This document shows positions 34,387 through 47,099 of a stretch of DNA of 64,000 bases, one piece after another. How positions within the stretch are numbered: the stretch's first letter is position 1; the number at the start of each line of letters is the position of its first letter. A program made the translations under genes and the position numbers. The notes beneath the pieces were generated by a model. The model did not search any database. It was not told the DNA's origin and saw only the letters and a list, made by a program, of their open reading frames with translations. The stretch comes from Alviniconcha marisindica. Lineage: Eukaryota; Mollusca; Gastropoda; Provannidae. The stretch covers positions 1,860,001 through 1,924,000 of the forward strand of contig JABMCL010002073.1 in NCBI GenBank assembly GCA_018857735.1, written 5' to 3'.

Positions 34387-36860
34387 CCCTTTTATCTGTC
34401 TGTGTCTGCTGGGGTGAAGAACACTATTGTTCAGTTGTTCAGAGAACAAAATGTTTTGAAACTGATTTTGAAGCACAAGAGTGTAACTGTAAGAGTGACA
34501 TATGTCTTGGGGGAGTGTACTAGATGTGAGGACTGAAATGCATGTGTCTGATAAAGAGAAGACAGAACACTAAGGGTTGTACATTTATCTGTGCTGTAGT
34601 AGTGCAGAAAGATATGAGGGGGCAGAACCAGTTTTGTATTTGAAATTTGAGCCATTCAGAGATTAGAAGCCAATGATGTTGCTGTAGGAGATGAGTATGC
34701 AATGTCAGAAGAAATGAATGTTCATGTTTTCACTTTTAATCTAAGGTTGGTGCACTGTGGCAAACAAAACAGTCAGCTGGGAGGAGGTGATGTCTTGTCT
34801 TTCGGAACACGCTCAGGCACACGGAATGGGGTGGAGACCCACATATTCCGTGTGGAAACCCAGCGAGATCTGGCATACTGGTCACGTGCACTGGTGCAAG
34901 GCTCGCATGGAGCAGTTGCGCTGGTGAAAGAAGTCACCTGCTGTAAGTTTTGTTTGTGTGTTGTTGAATAATTTGAAACTGAAGTGACAATGACTGAATG
35001 AGGAAAAGGCATTTTTCACTGCCCACCTGTCCTTTTAGATTACTGCATTAAGAGAATTATGCAAAGTTCAGTTATAGATCTATACATATTATACATGTGT
35101 GTCATGGGTTATGTCTTGTGGACTGTGCTGTTCAAAACAGCTTTGTGTGGTGATTGTTGTTTATTCTAGTGCCTCACCTGCAGTCATTTTGAATCACCTG
35201 TCTAATGAGAGATCAACTGTCTTCTTTGACCGGCTGTTCAGAATCCATTTGTTCTGAATGAAACTTCATGTGTCTGTTTGAATGTCGAGTCAAAGACCAC
35301 CTGTGACACTGTTATGGGGAAATACTTGAAGTTGAACATGATCACAGCAGTTTCTCCTGTACTCATGACAGGATGCTTTGTACTCAGAGTTGAAAACAAA
35401 GAAGAAAAAGAGAAAACTTGGATTATTCAGTAGTTTGTGTGATGCTAGGCAGGAACTTCTTTGTAGCTTGTCATACATCCTGACCAGTAATCAGACATCA
35501 GCATAGTAGATTGTTATCGGTCCTTTTTCAGCTGCAAAATGGAAAGACAAGAAGTGCCGTCTGCTGGTTCACTATGACAGTGGCTTCACGCTGACAGAGG
35601 AGGTGGAAGAGGGAGGGTCAGGGGAGCAGCGGCCTCCTCCCACCATCCTGTGGCAGTATCCCTATGAACGTCTGCGCATGTCCGCTGATGATGGTCATCG
35701 CCTGTTGTGGTTGGATTTCACCGACGATGGCGAGCAGGTAATAGACCATTTTGTTCTGGAGTCAAGAGGTTCGCTCAGCAGAACCCTGGACAAGTAGTCC
35801 CGGAGAGGAATGGAACACTGCAGCAGAGACTACCTACCTGCTGTCTTTCCAACTCTGCCACATTTGGTTACATCATAGCCAGGCCCAGCTTCCCATCCTT
35901 GCACGCACCGAATGGAAAACAGACAGTTATCTGTCACTAGTGTCAGAGTTTGAGGTTACGGTGCAACCAGCTGTGGCAGAGACATGAGGAAGGGTAGGCC
36001 AGTAGTCTTTGCTTGGCATGTGCAGGAAGGGGGCATCCAGTGACAGACTATATTTGCATACTGCATTTACCAAAATACAGTGGAACACTCAGGAGACAAA
36101 CCCTGCTAACTAAAAGTATAACTTCAGATAAAGTGAGTGAATATCCCACCAGTACTAATTGCTTATATTTTTTAATTGGAAAGAAATAATTGTGATGGAC
36201 CTAGCCATTTTGTCTCAAGTAAAGCTGAAATACACGTGTGTTTTTTTAAGATGCTCCAAATACATGCATTTCTTCGGTCTTTGCATTATTGTCATGTATC
36301 ATTGCCATTATTTTGTTCATTGTTTGTACAATGGCATTTTAGTTGAAAATTGCACATGGTTTTGTTTTTTCACAGTACAAAAACATTCCTAACCATTTGT
36401 GCGTTTTTATCTTGTTTTGGTTCACATAACCTGTATCAAAGTCAGATAAAAAGAATTATGCTTACAAAAAACAGACAGCTTTCAAGACTGATTATAATCA
36501 ATGTGTCTTCTGAAACTTCCCGGTATGTATGTTTCGGTAAATTTTGCAGTTTATATGTGGGCTTGCATTTCTGGTACAGCGGTCTGGAAGAATTGGCAAT
36601 AACTAGTGAACACATGTGCTGTGTTACCCAAAGTTTATCAGTTTTGTAAGGGGAATTATCTGTTTGTTCTGCTCTAGTGTGTGCTCGTGTATTGTCAATC
36701 TGAATCAACAGTACATCTTATTTACTTACATCTTGGTTTTAGATTTGTGTATGTCTATATTTTTCAGGAACTGGACCTCAATGCTTGCCCCAAGCCCATT
36801 GTGTTCATCATTCACACCTTCCTGTCTGCAAAAGTCAGCCGATTGGGGCTGATTGCTTGA
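25670..36860 (+). CDS. SNTB: Beta-type syntrophin
   Basis: Six exons join in frame: 25670-26120, 32231-32616, 33879-34021, 34746-34942, 35532-35737 and 36768-36860 (491 aa). Syntrophins are cytoplasmic adaptors of the dystrophin complex; the PDZ domain binds channels and signalling proteins. Residues 1-70 start a split PH1 domain, and the PDZ lies at about 72-155 with GLGI (82-85) and [14 protein letters not shown]1 resumes in exon 2 ([12 protein letters not shown]). PH2 ([19 protein letters not shown] to [12 protein letters not shown]) and the SU domain ([31 protein letters not shown]) follow. The length is close to vertebrate beta-syntrophins (about 540). The ATG at 25670 sits in AAAGATGG context. 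I cannot tell beta-1 from beta-2; an invertebrate orthologue may predate the split. Confidence 0.93.
28615..28800 (+). repeat. Dispersed repeat, arm 1 (inverted partner at 33485-33665)
   Basis: CAAGTCCAGTCAATGAAGGG and CAGAATCTGGA here recur in reverse complement at about 33485-33530. Further matches (ATGATCTTTG, TCACTCAACACTTG, GGCTCACTG) follow in the same inverted order. Confidence 0.7.
30185..31660. repeat. Diverged minisatellite, unit about 38 bp, 1.5 kb
   Basis: Dozens of degenerate copies of a unit like CATGTATCAGTTGTCCAGCT-GATGCAAGTTAGATCYGG, often as partial or doubled units. A (TAA)n run at 31369-31394 followed by a short hairpin near 31396-31445 interrupts it. It lies wholly inside syntrophin intron 1. 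Confidence 0.9.
32231..32616 (+). CDS. SNTB: Syntrophin exon 2: PH1b
   Basis: G|TG Val after [20 protein letters not shown] completes the PDZ to PH1 junction. It ends [14 protein letters not shown], phase 0. Covers the second half of PH1 ([10 protein letters not shown]). Confidence 0.93.
33228..33397 (-). mobile_element. Foldback element with 14-bp target duplication
   Basis: A 170-bp insert lies between direct repeats TATAAGGCGCAGGG at 33214-33227 and 33398-33411. Read on the minus strand it begins AGATCCAAACACACAAAAGA and ends TTTCAGATCTTTTTTTC, the same ends as 11314-11479. The core is a hairpin (AACGCTATTTATT paired with AATAAATTATAAATAGCGTT) rich in AT. Confidence 0.8.
33485..33665 (-). 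repeat. Dispersed repeat, arm 2 (inverted partner at 28615-28800)
   Basis: Reverse complement of the intron 1 copy: CCAGATTCTGCCCTTCATTG, ACTGGACTTGCA, then diverged sequence to the CACTGGTGGC region. An unclassified dispersed element. Confidence 0.7.
33879..34021 (+). CDS. SNTB: Syntrophin exon 3: PH2 start
   Basis: [20 protein letters not shown] to LLAT, phase 2 out. The donor is AG|GTTCGA, a poor match to GTRAGT. It is supported because the Arg codon AG|G and the LVHCG start of the next exon restore the conserved ATRLVHSG region. Confidence 0.85.
34314..34382. repeat. (TC)n microsatellite
   Basis: About 70 bp of pure TC in syntrophin intron 3. Confidence 0.95.
34746..34942 (+). CDS. SNTB: Syntrophin exon 4: PH2 end
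   Basis: [20 protein letters not shown] to ALVKEVTC|, with donor T|GTAAGT, phase 1. Confidence 0.93.
35532..35737 (+). CDS. SNTB: Syntrophin exon 5: SU domain
   Basis: [20 protein letters not shown] and [18 protein letters not shown] are the conserved syntrophin-unique region; ends DGEQ|GTAATA, phase 0. Confidence 0.93.
36768..36860 (+). CDS. SNTB: Syntrophin exon 6: C-terminus
   Basis: [30 protein letters not shown] and a stop at 36858-36860, matching the conserved C-terminus of the family. Confidence 0.93.
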   Translation, partial: ELDLNACPKPIVFIIHTFLSAKVSRLGLIA

Positions 36861-38575
36861 CATTCAGTGGCCTCCTGCCATCATTTTTTACTTCTCAGAC
36901 TTGCTGCTGACTTTTGATGAAAGTGGGACTGATTGGAATGATGGTTTCACCTTTCAAATTCATTGCTCTTGTGATAAGGTGAAGCATAGTGTAATATTAG
37001 ACTAAACTTATCTTCAGAACCCTCTACATGTCAGTCATGCCCTGTCCAGTGTGGTTTCTGCATTTTATTGACTTGTTTTTAATTGCTTCCGGGTCATCAC
37101 TCCACCAGTGATCAGGAATCTGGGACTCAGTGGTTGGCCTTCAATATCCTTTGAATTTTTCTCTTGCTCAGTCCAGTAATGTTCATGTGTGTGTGTTATT
37201 TTGCATCTGGGATGACTGTCCAAGACTTTTCCTCAGAGAGATTGTGTGTCAGATACATGGTGCATGAACAGACTAACCAGTGTATGTTTTTGCACAGTGA
37301 TGTTTTTCAGATGTGATATGATTGTGTTCAAAGAGTATTACACTTGTGGGTTGGAAGCATTTTGCCATACTTTTTTTTTTCTCCTCCAACAACTGTAGGC
37401 TGTAAACTGGTTATTGCTGATCAGAGACAGTATGATCTTGCTTCTCACTGGTCTGATGCCAGGTCAGCATCATTTGTCTGGTGTGGAATGCTGTTAACTT
37501 AAAAAGTGGAAGAAAACCTAGCTCGGTGTCATGAACCAGGAGTGCATTCCTTGAACTGCAAGAATAATGAAGACAAGACAAATGTGAGATACATGTAACT
37601 GTAAATCAGCCCTACATCCTGTCATAAATTGGAACTTTCAGTTCAAGGTTTACATTCTGGGTTAGCTTGTAATCAAGAGGTTTTCAGATATGCAATGAGT
37701 TGTAGTCGCAAGTTGTGCTCAGGAAGGCTAGTGATTGTGTGGACTTGTGGTTTATAAAGTGCGGACATTTGAATTACTTTCGTTCAGTGAACGATCTTTT
37801 TGTAACGGTGAGAGTACAGTTTGTAATCATAAGTCTGCTGTTCAGTCCACAATGGTGCAGATTATTATTTGAAGTGGTCATTTTGTGTGAATGTGACTTG
37901 AGTATGAGTTAGTGTTTACAATCTTGTTCTAATGTCTGCGATATGTGTGATATGAATACTCGTTCTACACCACAAGCTACAAGTTTACAAGCTGCAAGTT
38001 TTGCTATGATATAGTCAGTGTTCATGCCCATTCTGCTTGTTGTTGAAGTTTGTTGCTGCTGAACTTACCATTACTAATGTGCTGATGAGAATTGTCATTT
38101 ACCAGTATGTTACGGCATTATTGTTTAAAAGTAATAATCATTTTTGTTGAAATGCTTTGCAAATGAGGTGGTAGGTGTTGTTCTCTCTCTGTTGTTCTCT
38201 CTTCTTTTCTTTTTTATCCCCTCTCTCTCTGTTGCTCTCTTCTTCTTCTTTCTCTCTCAGCCTGTAGTAACCCAGCATATCTTTTCTTTAGCTGGATTGA
38301 TCAATGTGTTCATGGAGATTGTTCCAGATGTTGTTGTATTTCATCAAAAATGCACTTGCACTTACAGGTGATAAAAAAAATCAAGGGGACACATTTTCCA
38401 CGTTTTTATGCCAACTTGCACACTTGTTTGAGTTCCTGTTTATACCACATGACCAGTATGGTATTTTCTTATACTATAAATGACAGTGTAATTTGTGTGC
38501 AGTCTGCTAAATCATTAAAGGGGAATTAAGCCAGCTGAGATTGTTTATTCTGACTAGGTTTTGGGGGAAGGGAGG

Positions 38576-38880
38576 ATGAGCTGGTTTTGCCCAGCAGTAA
38601 GGCATTAGGCTGGTAAGCAGAAGGGCCTCAGTTTGATTCCACTTCAGCTCTCCCTTCTCTTCAAAAATGTTGTGGTTTGTGGACACTGTTGTGTCACTTT
38701 GTCCCTCACAATTAATAAAATATTAAAATGGCTCTCATCACTGCCCATTTTAATGCAGGGAGGCATTCTGGTGGTAACAGTGTAGCGATAGGTATATAAT
38801 CTCCCTCTTCCCCCACCTCCATTCGTCCGTCCCTAATAAGCCTTATGGTTTCTGTGGACATAAAGAACCATGAAAAAAGA
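38576..38880 (+). mobile_element. tRNA-derived SINE, copy 1
   Basis: The head has GCCCAGCAGTAAGGCATTAG and CAGTTTGATTCC (decayed A and B boxes). The body and the end, GCCTTATGGTTTCTGTGGAC then ATAAAGAACCATG, match in reverse the copy at 57367-57684. Confidence 0.8.
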
Positions 38881-39301
38881 AGGGGAGGGGGGGAACATTC
38901 ACAGGTTTGTAAAGACATTGCTCAATCATATAATTAAACAACCTTGGTAAGCTGGGCCTGCTACCAGTATGTATTTGATCTACCAAACTGAGACTATAAT
39001 TTGAATACAGTAAAAAAAATACTGTATGCTTTTCTTTGCATCATCAGTGTCATTATCTCACAAATGGTGATGTTACAGCTTTTGTTCTTTTGTCCTAGCT
39101 TCAACAGGGCAACAGTAATGCCACCAGCGCTGCAGTTTCTTCATCACTGGCGTCTGCCACTGTGCCAGTTAAGAGTTACCCACAATCGCCTTTCTGTCAA
39201 TCAGTGCATGAACATGTGGCATAGCATACTGCATGATGAGATTACGAAGGCATAAAGAATCATGCATAAATCCATGCATGATCGAAAGTGGATCATAATT
39301 T

Positions 39302-39326
39302 GGGGGGGGGGGGGGGGGGGGGGGGG
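39302..39326. repeat. Poly-G run (25 G)
   Basis: Uninterrupted G run in the region after syntrophin. Confidence 0.95.
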
Positions 39327-39359
39327 TGGCTGAAATCACCATGTTCTTGTGTCCCTCTG

Positions 39360-40440
39360 TCATGGCCTTGTCCAGAAGATATCTGCTGAACTGTTCAACC
39401 TTTTGTAACCAGTTGATGGTGGTGCATCATTCTGAGGTGGAGTGTCATGTGATTTAAAATATTAAAAAAATGCTATTTTCAAAGTCACGGTCACAGTGAG
39501 GACTGATAATTATAATAATAATATATAAAAAAATGTCTGTTTCTAGATGATGTAGTCATATGAAATCTTCTGGGCCCATATGCATGATAAGCAAATAGAG
39601 TTAAAGGTGAATAGCCCCTAATCATGATTTGCTGAAGAGTCCGTAAGTCCAGCTCTCCTTCCATATGCGCAAGTCATTAGGCGTTGGTCTTTACAAGTGT
39701 TTGTCTCAGTAGTAGAATTTGTTGGTAACGGCAGTATTTTCACCATTTAGAAAATAAACATGATATGGGGGGCTATTTGCTCGTCATGCATCCCTGAACT
39801 AATGGTTTCTTTGCAACCAAACTTACTTTGATGGAGATCACCATGAGACAAAATGGCCAGTGAGAATATTGGATTGCTGTAGTTACGGTCAAGGTCACAG
39901 AATGTTCAAAATTTTAATTAATGCTTCTCCAGATGGTATCTTCTGAACTGCTGAATCATTTGTAACCAAACTCAGCATGGTAATACCGCATCGTAAGCTG
40001 GAGTGTCGTGCAAAAAAATTAGGTTGCTGTCTTGGACGTGAAGGTCACAGTTAGGGCTCATGTAATCATATGACTGTTTCTATCGTATCTTCTGAACTTC
40101 TAATTGTTTCACTGCCAAGCTTGAGTGTCTTGTGAAAAGACTGCTTTGCTATGTTCAAGGTCATAGTGAAGGTTCAAAACTTAATTGAATAATGATTATG
40201 CATTATCATGAGCCAGAGTGTCTTGCATTGCAAAACAGTTGTTTGGCTGTCATGGTCAAGGTCACAATGAGGGCTCATATAATAAAAAATATGACCATTT
40301 CTCCTACATGTTTAGAGCTGCAGATCCTTTTGCAACCAAACTGAGATCATGAGCTAGAGTGTCTTGTGGAAAGATTGCTGTGTTCAAGGTCATGGTCACA
40401 GTGATGGTTCAAAACTTCATTAAATGTTTGTCAGTCCTAT
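39360..40440. repeat. Diverged tandem repeat, unit about 130-150 bp
   Basis: Recurring blocks are TCTTCTGAACTGCTGAATCA, TTTGTAACCAAACTCAGCAT, GAGCTGGAGTGTCTTGTG-like and GTTCAAGGTCACAGTGAGGG-like, in the same order about seven times with heavy divergence. Confidence 0.7.
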
Positions 40441-43400
40441 GTTTTCTGTACAACTAATATCTTTGCATCAGAACTAGCTGTGTGGATATACTGTTACTAA
40501 TAACCAGACCCAGTGCTAACAAAGCGGGCATGTATATAACACTGTATACGGACAGTGACAGTGTCTTAAGGTATCACTCAATGGGGGTATTTTGCCTGCA
40601 AGGTGACAAACCCTTTGTTTGGTGGCTTGAATAAAAATTTGGAGTTCATGAAGTTTGATGGAGAAGTTGATGGAAGAGATGGTTGTTGTTTTTTGTGTTT
40701 TTTACCATGCATTGTTTGTAGGATACATAAAAGAATTATATTCTTGTAGAATAGATACGTTTTATGACAAAGTTGTAGTGTGAAAAAAAGAAAGCACAAA
40801 GAATGCAATCACACGTAATTTTCCAATTATGTGCTATTCCAGTGCTTGAATTGAGTTTCACAATGTCATTTTTTGGTTCATTCTTTTTTGTGTGTATTTG
40901 TATGTTTGTGGTTATAATTGGAGAGGATAACTAACATCTGTATAGATGATTTTCCAGAAGACTTTTAAATGGATTGGTAGTCATTTTTTGTAGATAGCCT
41001 TGAATTTGTTGTGCATGAATTAAGTTCATTTAATTTTAGTTTTTTTTTACTTATTCTTTTGTGTATTTGTGCATAAGCATACATTTTAATGTCAGCAGAT
41101 TTTGCTTGTTATGGCACATCATTAGTAGAGTTTGAGTTAAAAGTTGTAATCACTTGTGTGTTAATAGTTCAGACGTTTTTGTTTGTTGCTATAGAGATAC
41201 AGATTAAGAATGTTATGTATCAATGGTCAGAAAATGACTACAGTGTTCAGCTTTTTATGTTATCAGAGGTATTTTTCAGTCAAATATCAATATTATTTCT
41301 ATTTTCTACCATTCACAGTCACAGGTTCATTTTAATACAGTTACATGTCACAGTATAAACATCGCAGTGATGTGTGTATCATGATGGGTGGGGAATTTCA
41401 CCACATGATGACTTCATTGTTGTGTACTTGTTTATTATTACCTCCCATAGTGTGACCTCCCACATACTAGTACAGTACACAATTGGATTTGAATATCTGA
41501 GACTAGGCATTTGTTGAGGACACCCAACCAAGTAACATCATAACATACATGTGTGTTTGTGTAATTATTATTAATGTGTTGAGGGTTGTCTGCGTGACCA
41601 TGTATCATTGATGTAAATAGAAAGGGAGATACAGGGTTTTGATGTGCAACCCTCAGTATGTTACTAATGATAATAATTGTTTAAGAGTACATGTGTTTGA
41701 TGAAAATTGTGTGTGGTATTATACATGTAGCTTGTAAGGGATTAAAAAAGCTGGAAGTACTGATTTAAAAATGATGTGAAAATTTCATTATAGTGATGCT
41801 GGTACAGTGAATTAATCAACAACTTAAGTTTGAACTGGTGATGGATCAGTACTTAGGTTTCATGGAAGTCTCATCAGTGGATTGGGCCTTCAGCCATGTA
41901 AGGCAAATAACCTAGATGCTTTGACTAGCCACCTAGTGGTTGGATAGAGGACCCATCACTATTCCTTCAGGAGAACACAAGTGAGATCCTTGATGTCCAG
42001 TGACTTTGTCATTAGTTGGGTACTGCCATTGTGCAATATCGTGTGGCATTCTATTTCTTGCACACCCCTTGATGCTTGGACTTTGGAGACAGCAGTGTCA
42101 ACGTATGCCTATGAATTACTCAGGATCTTGGACAAGAAGATATTTTTGTGAGCTGACCCATCACCAATTCACGGAGAGTTTGCATGACTGAACATTTTTC
42201 TCATGATATCAAATCATTAGTGTCACTGTTTGATACAATACAAATGACTGTTATGTCTTTAAAAGGAATCAGCATTCCCCCCAAAAAAAATGTTTTGTCC
42301 AACAGATAGAAGTCCAATAAAAACTTGGAATTGGGGATTTTGTTTTAAAATGCTCCATTGATTATACATAAATGTTTTGAAAATGAACTTTGTGAGTGTC
42401 GATTGGTGGAATCAGTTGTACAAAGAGCTGTCAAGCATCACAGCTCACGTGCTGCACATCTTTGATGTCTGGCCAAGAAATGTGTGAGCGTGCATTAAAA
42501 AAAACATTTTGCTGTTTAAAAAAAAAGAGCTAGTTCACATAAAACCAGCTGGTTACTTTAAAGCAAGATCCTTAATTTTAGGATTTTATGTTCAACTCTT
42601 TTATCTGTTGGACACATTTTGAGATAGCCTTTAAAATCACAGTATCATTAATCCCTTCATTTCTCAGGAGAGGCTGCAGAGCTTGAACTGATTAGAAATC
42701 CATATTCCGATTTTGACTTGGTTCGATGACAGCAGAACCAGCCAGAATCACTCCATACAAAGAAGTGTGTACAATGTTTGGTCTTAAGTTTGGCTTTGAC
42801 CTGCCACATTTGTCTAGTTGCATCACAGCCAGTTCAGTTCCTGTCATATTTCCAAGTCAAACATGCATGAAGAAAGGTTTTGGTTATGGATATATACTAC
42901 TGAAAAGGTGAAGCAAAGGGAATGTAAATGTACTTGTACAGTTGCTTTATTTATTCATCAATGTCTGCGTAAAACCATCATTTACATTTGTATTATTCAT
43001 GATATAATTGACATTTTCTGCACTAGTATTAACTTGGCTTCCACATCCAAAGCTGTGACAATCTTTATGAAACTTGGAATAGATTTTCTGTCTGTTGTAT
43101 TTGTGCCCTGTTAATGTTACTTGGAAAGCTTAAAACTAGCTAAAGGCTTTGCAATGTGCTTACCCAGATTGCAAAGCAATCAACTGTGGAAGAAGAACAA
43201 CATTCTCTCATCAATATGTGATGTGACCCATGTGTTCTGTTCAGTGTTTGATCTATGAGGCTGCTGTTGAGTGATAGCACACTTGACAGTGATGGTGAAC
43301 TCACTGTTGGATTGCCATGCCATTTCACAACTTTGGGATGTCACTACAGAGTTGGGCATGCATAGCCATAACAATCAATGAGATACAGCAGTTTGTGCCT

Positions 43401-46240
43401 CTCACATAGGTTGCATGCTCTTCATTGAACCTCAGTTTTGGCTTGTAAAAGTAAGTTGCCTCTTTTTGCATTATGATTCAAAATCAAATGCAATAGACTA
43501 ATAACATTTCAGAGAAGAAATAACAATACTTGCGGCATGTGAAAACAATAGAATTTTGTAAAACAGCAGAAGCTGGTGTGTCTTGTTCTCGAGTGGATGA
43601 CATTTTCCTCTTTTGTGATGTGTAAAAACAAAAAAATTAAATGATTACGTGATGTGGGTTATCCAGTCAGCTGGTCACCTTTGGTGAACATTTGCCTTTT
43701 CTTGGACACTGTTTCTATGATATTTCAAACTTTGTCTTGTGATAACTTATCAGACCGCTAGCTGTCCGTACCGTTGGGTAATGGTAACAAGGGACGCAAC
43801 CACTCCTACTCCATCTGTACTGGTGATTGCATCCGTACATCCATTGGCATCGTGTTTTGCACTTTAATGGTAAGAAATGTGTAGGGCACTGAGTGTGAGT
43901 AAATGAACCAGTTGCTGTTGCTGGTTTGTTTTCATAAATGAAAGTATGTGAATGTGAGCGAACTGTCTGATTTACAGTGTTCTGCCAAAAACGTAGTGGA
44001 AAACACATGACGGTGTTCACTTCTGTGTTCAGTTGATCTAAGGAAGTGGTCAGCATTTCCCTTTCAAAACCGGTGGAGTCTTCACTGGTTTCTCAGCCTC
44101 TTGGTAGTTTTGCAGCCACAGCACCTTTCTGAAGTTAGTTATCTTCATGCATGAGTCATATAAACTGCAGCATTTTAACCCTTTGACTGCAGGAGGACTT
44201 TTGGAAAATTTGGTAGGAAAAAAGCAACAAAAAACACAATCACATTTAGGGATAGTCTGGAAAAGGTCAGAGGTAATTGGGTGATAAAAACTGCATCTCT
44301 TTGGAGACCAGCAGATTTCCCTCTCAGTTAATTTTTTTTTTAAACACTTCAACTACATATATAGCAAGCAGTCAGTGGGTTAAAGAGCTGTTCAAAATTC
44401 CATAGGGTTGGATTTTTTTATTTTTTAAAAACAAACATCTACAAAACCAAGTGTGTGTGGTTGAATGAATCATGTGACATGTAGTATTCTTGTATTACAT
44501 ATATGTAGATTCTTTTTGCTTTGCAGCGTGCCTGTAATTGCATATTCCACTTGCAACCACAGAAGACCTCAAAATATTTATCAAGTAACTGATATTTATT
44601 GGACAATTCATAATCTGATTATGGTGCACCCCTGAAAATATACCAACTCATTATCATGTCAGTAATGATAAAATGAAAACAAACACTACTTGCCTTTCGT
44701 GGATCAGAATGTAAATTCTCAGTCCACCATTGTTGTTGCTTTTGTTTATAATAGGAAATATAGAACTACACACCTTAGTCATTTTAAATTACAACCAACT
44801 GCAGGTTCTTTTGGTTTAAATGAATTCATTTGCTTTGTCAAAACTATGTAAGCTGCTTATTTTTTTCTGTTTTAACTAGATGTCCTGTTTGTAGTTTAAA
44901 AAGACAGAAGCAGCAGTATGCTATATTTCTGTCATGCTAGCAATAACTGTAGTGACAGTGAAGCTGTTTTGTGCCTTTGTCTTGTGGTGGCATATCTTTG
45001 CTATTTTGATGTCACTGTTTGTAGCTGTCATAGTTCTTCATTAATTGCACCTCTGTGAAATAGAATGATAATTTGTCAGTGTTGGCAACATACTCTTTAC
45101 AGTTCCATCTTCAGTTGTTTACAGATTTCTTCATTATTTTGAGAAAAGAACAAGCATGATTCTGAACTGATGATGGCGACAGAAGAGTACTGGCAAATTT
45201 TCACACAAATTCTGCATCGAAAACTGAGTAGATACACATTAGCTATTTCCATCAACGTTGTTTCTTTTTCCTATCAAAATATTCTAAAACCTGAATTTCC
45301 AGTTTCAGATCCTTGTATAAACTTGTAAAGGACAGTGGGACTGTGGTCGCTGCTGGGACTTTGGATATGCCTTGTATCCTGACCCCCATGTTGTGGTTTC
45401 TTTTTTGTCATTTCTAATCAAAACTGCCAGTTTTAGTGCTAATACACCAGCAGCACTGGCCAGTCATAGCTGGATCAGAACTAATGTGGGAATCTCAGCT
45501 TCTTGGAAAGCTCACACACACTCACAGACATTATCATGATTATGTACAGGCAGCCAATGGCAATACTTCATCAGGCCAAAACAAATTTGTCTTTATTGTG
45601 GCACCCAATTTCACACATTTTGACCCTTTGGGTGAGTAAGGAGAATATGGTTCATGCATGCAGATCTGCAACTGGTAATCTCTTACTTAAGAAGTGGTAC
45701 AACTTTGATGGGGAAAAAGTAGTTTAAATACTGTGCATTATATATTCTGGTTGGTTTAAAAAATTAATTAAAAAATCCCATGTTATAGGACATCAGTGAT
45801 TTCATCGAAACAAATTAATAGAATTAAAAAAATAAAATATTGCAAGGCCCATTTAAAGAAGAAGAGAAGAAGAAAAAATAGGAGGGTGGCATGGGGGTGA
45901 AGTGCAGATATTAGTGCTTGCTTTTTTATTTAACGATACATATTCCTTCTCTCTTGTACACAGTCACTGAGAATGCTTGTAAAATGTTGACACGGTTCAT
46001 AGGTGATCCTTTGGTTAAATGTCATTAGTGGTAATATGTGATAGCTCTTTAAGTAGGTCTTGTGTTTATCTGAAATGATTTATTCATTTGCAACTGCATG
46101 CTTATACTCAAGTTTGATGATTCATATAAAATGCTATTCATTTACTGCATGCTTGTACTTTTCTCGTCAAGCTGTATACAATGTTGTATGAAATGGTAAA
46201 TATTTATTTTAGAAAAATATTGATCTTTTATATTTAATGC

Positions 46241-46246
46241 AATAAA
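46241..46246 (+). terminator. Candidate polyadenylation signal for syntrophin
   Basis: AATAAA in an AT-rich setting, just before a tandem repeat and the convergent MCAT 3' end. It is one of several candidates. Confidence 0.35.
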
Positions 46247-46311
46247 CCTTAAACCAACTAAAGGGCTTTGTTCTTCTTTGTTCATAATTATTTCTATTTA
46301 ATCTACAAAGA

Positions 46312-46574
46312 CATAGTTGAACAACATATGTGGATGGTGGAGGGCACCTCAGTTTGATATTCCTCAATGTGAGCATCATTCTAGCATGACCAGTCAGACA
46401 TGGCTAAACAACATGTGGATGGTGGAGGGCACCTCAGTTTGATATTCCTCAACGTGAGCATCATTCTAGTATGACCAGTCAGACATGGCTAAACAACACA
46501 TGGATGGTGGAGGGCATCTCAGTTTGTGATATTCCTCAACGTGAGCATCATTCTAGCAATGACCAGTCAGACAC
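46312..46574. repeat. Three tandem copies of an 86-88 bp unit
   Basis: The unit contains GTGGATGGTGGAGGGCACCT, GATATTCCTCAACGTGAGCA and TGACCAGTCAGACATG. The copies differ by a few substitutions and small insertions. It lies between the convergent 3' ends of syntrophin and MCAT. Confidence 0.9.
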
Positions 46575-46677
46575 ATAATATTCATAATATTCAAAGCAAT
46601 CAAACCTTGGTGATGTACTGATTCCTCTTCTCTACCTTTTTTCCCCCTTCCAACAGTTGATGACATTGGACAATGAT

Positions 46678-46683
46678 TTTATT
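46678..46683 (-). terminator. MCAT: Candidate polyadenylation signal for MCAT
   Basis: AATAAA on the minus strand about 760 nt after the MCAT stop. Confidence 0.4.
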
Positions 46684-47099
46684 GTTTTCACGTACTATGT
46701 GTAACTGCACACCAAGATGTCAAAATGAACAAGTCCTAACTTCACATGTTGAAAAAAGTTTGGTCACAGCAGTACCCCTAAAATGCTCCAAGTCCAATGC
46801 TTGTACTAGTGATGAAGGGATCTAGAACACACTAGACTTCAGTTACAGATACAGCTATTACACAGTTTGCTATGTATGGACATCGTAAAATTGGCTGTAG
46901 TGTGAACAAGTGAAAAGGTGTCACTTGAGACCAACCTGAAGTGATAGTCCTGCAGTGCCACATTGCTTTTGAAACAGGGTAGCTTTGTTTTCACACAGTA
47001 CCCTGACTTCAAACTTCTCTTAGTTGCCTTTTTGTGTGTTTGGGTGTGCACATACATTATGTCATTATGTGTAGTTTGAAAAAGGTCCTCATCCATATT

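Larger units (their letters stand above)
34022..36767 (+). other. Syntrophin introns 3 to 5 (between exons 3 and 6)
   Basis: Introns 34022-34745, 34943-35531 and 35738-36767. The first has a (TC)n tract at 34314-34382. No other feature was recognised. Confidence 0.6.
36861..46265 (+). other. Probable long syntrophin 3' UTR or intergenic DNA
   Basis: 9.4 kb after the stop contains no gene I can support. A good AATAAA lies at 46241-46246, but earlier AATAAA motifs exist (about 39751, 40631 and 42316), so the 3' end is undecided. It holds a SINE (38576-38880), a 25-G run (39302-39326) and a diverged tandem repeat (39360-40440). Confidence 0.45.

Noticed and set aside
43715..44352. Minus-strand ORFs of 100-113 residues after syntrophin
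   Set aside because: Composition and lack of motifs look random, and no start or splice context supports them.
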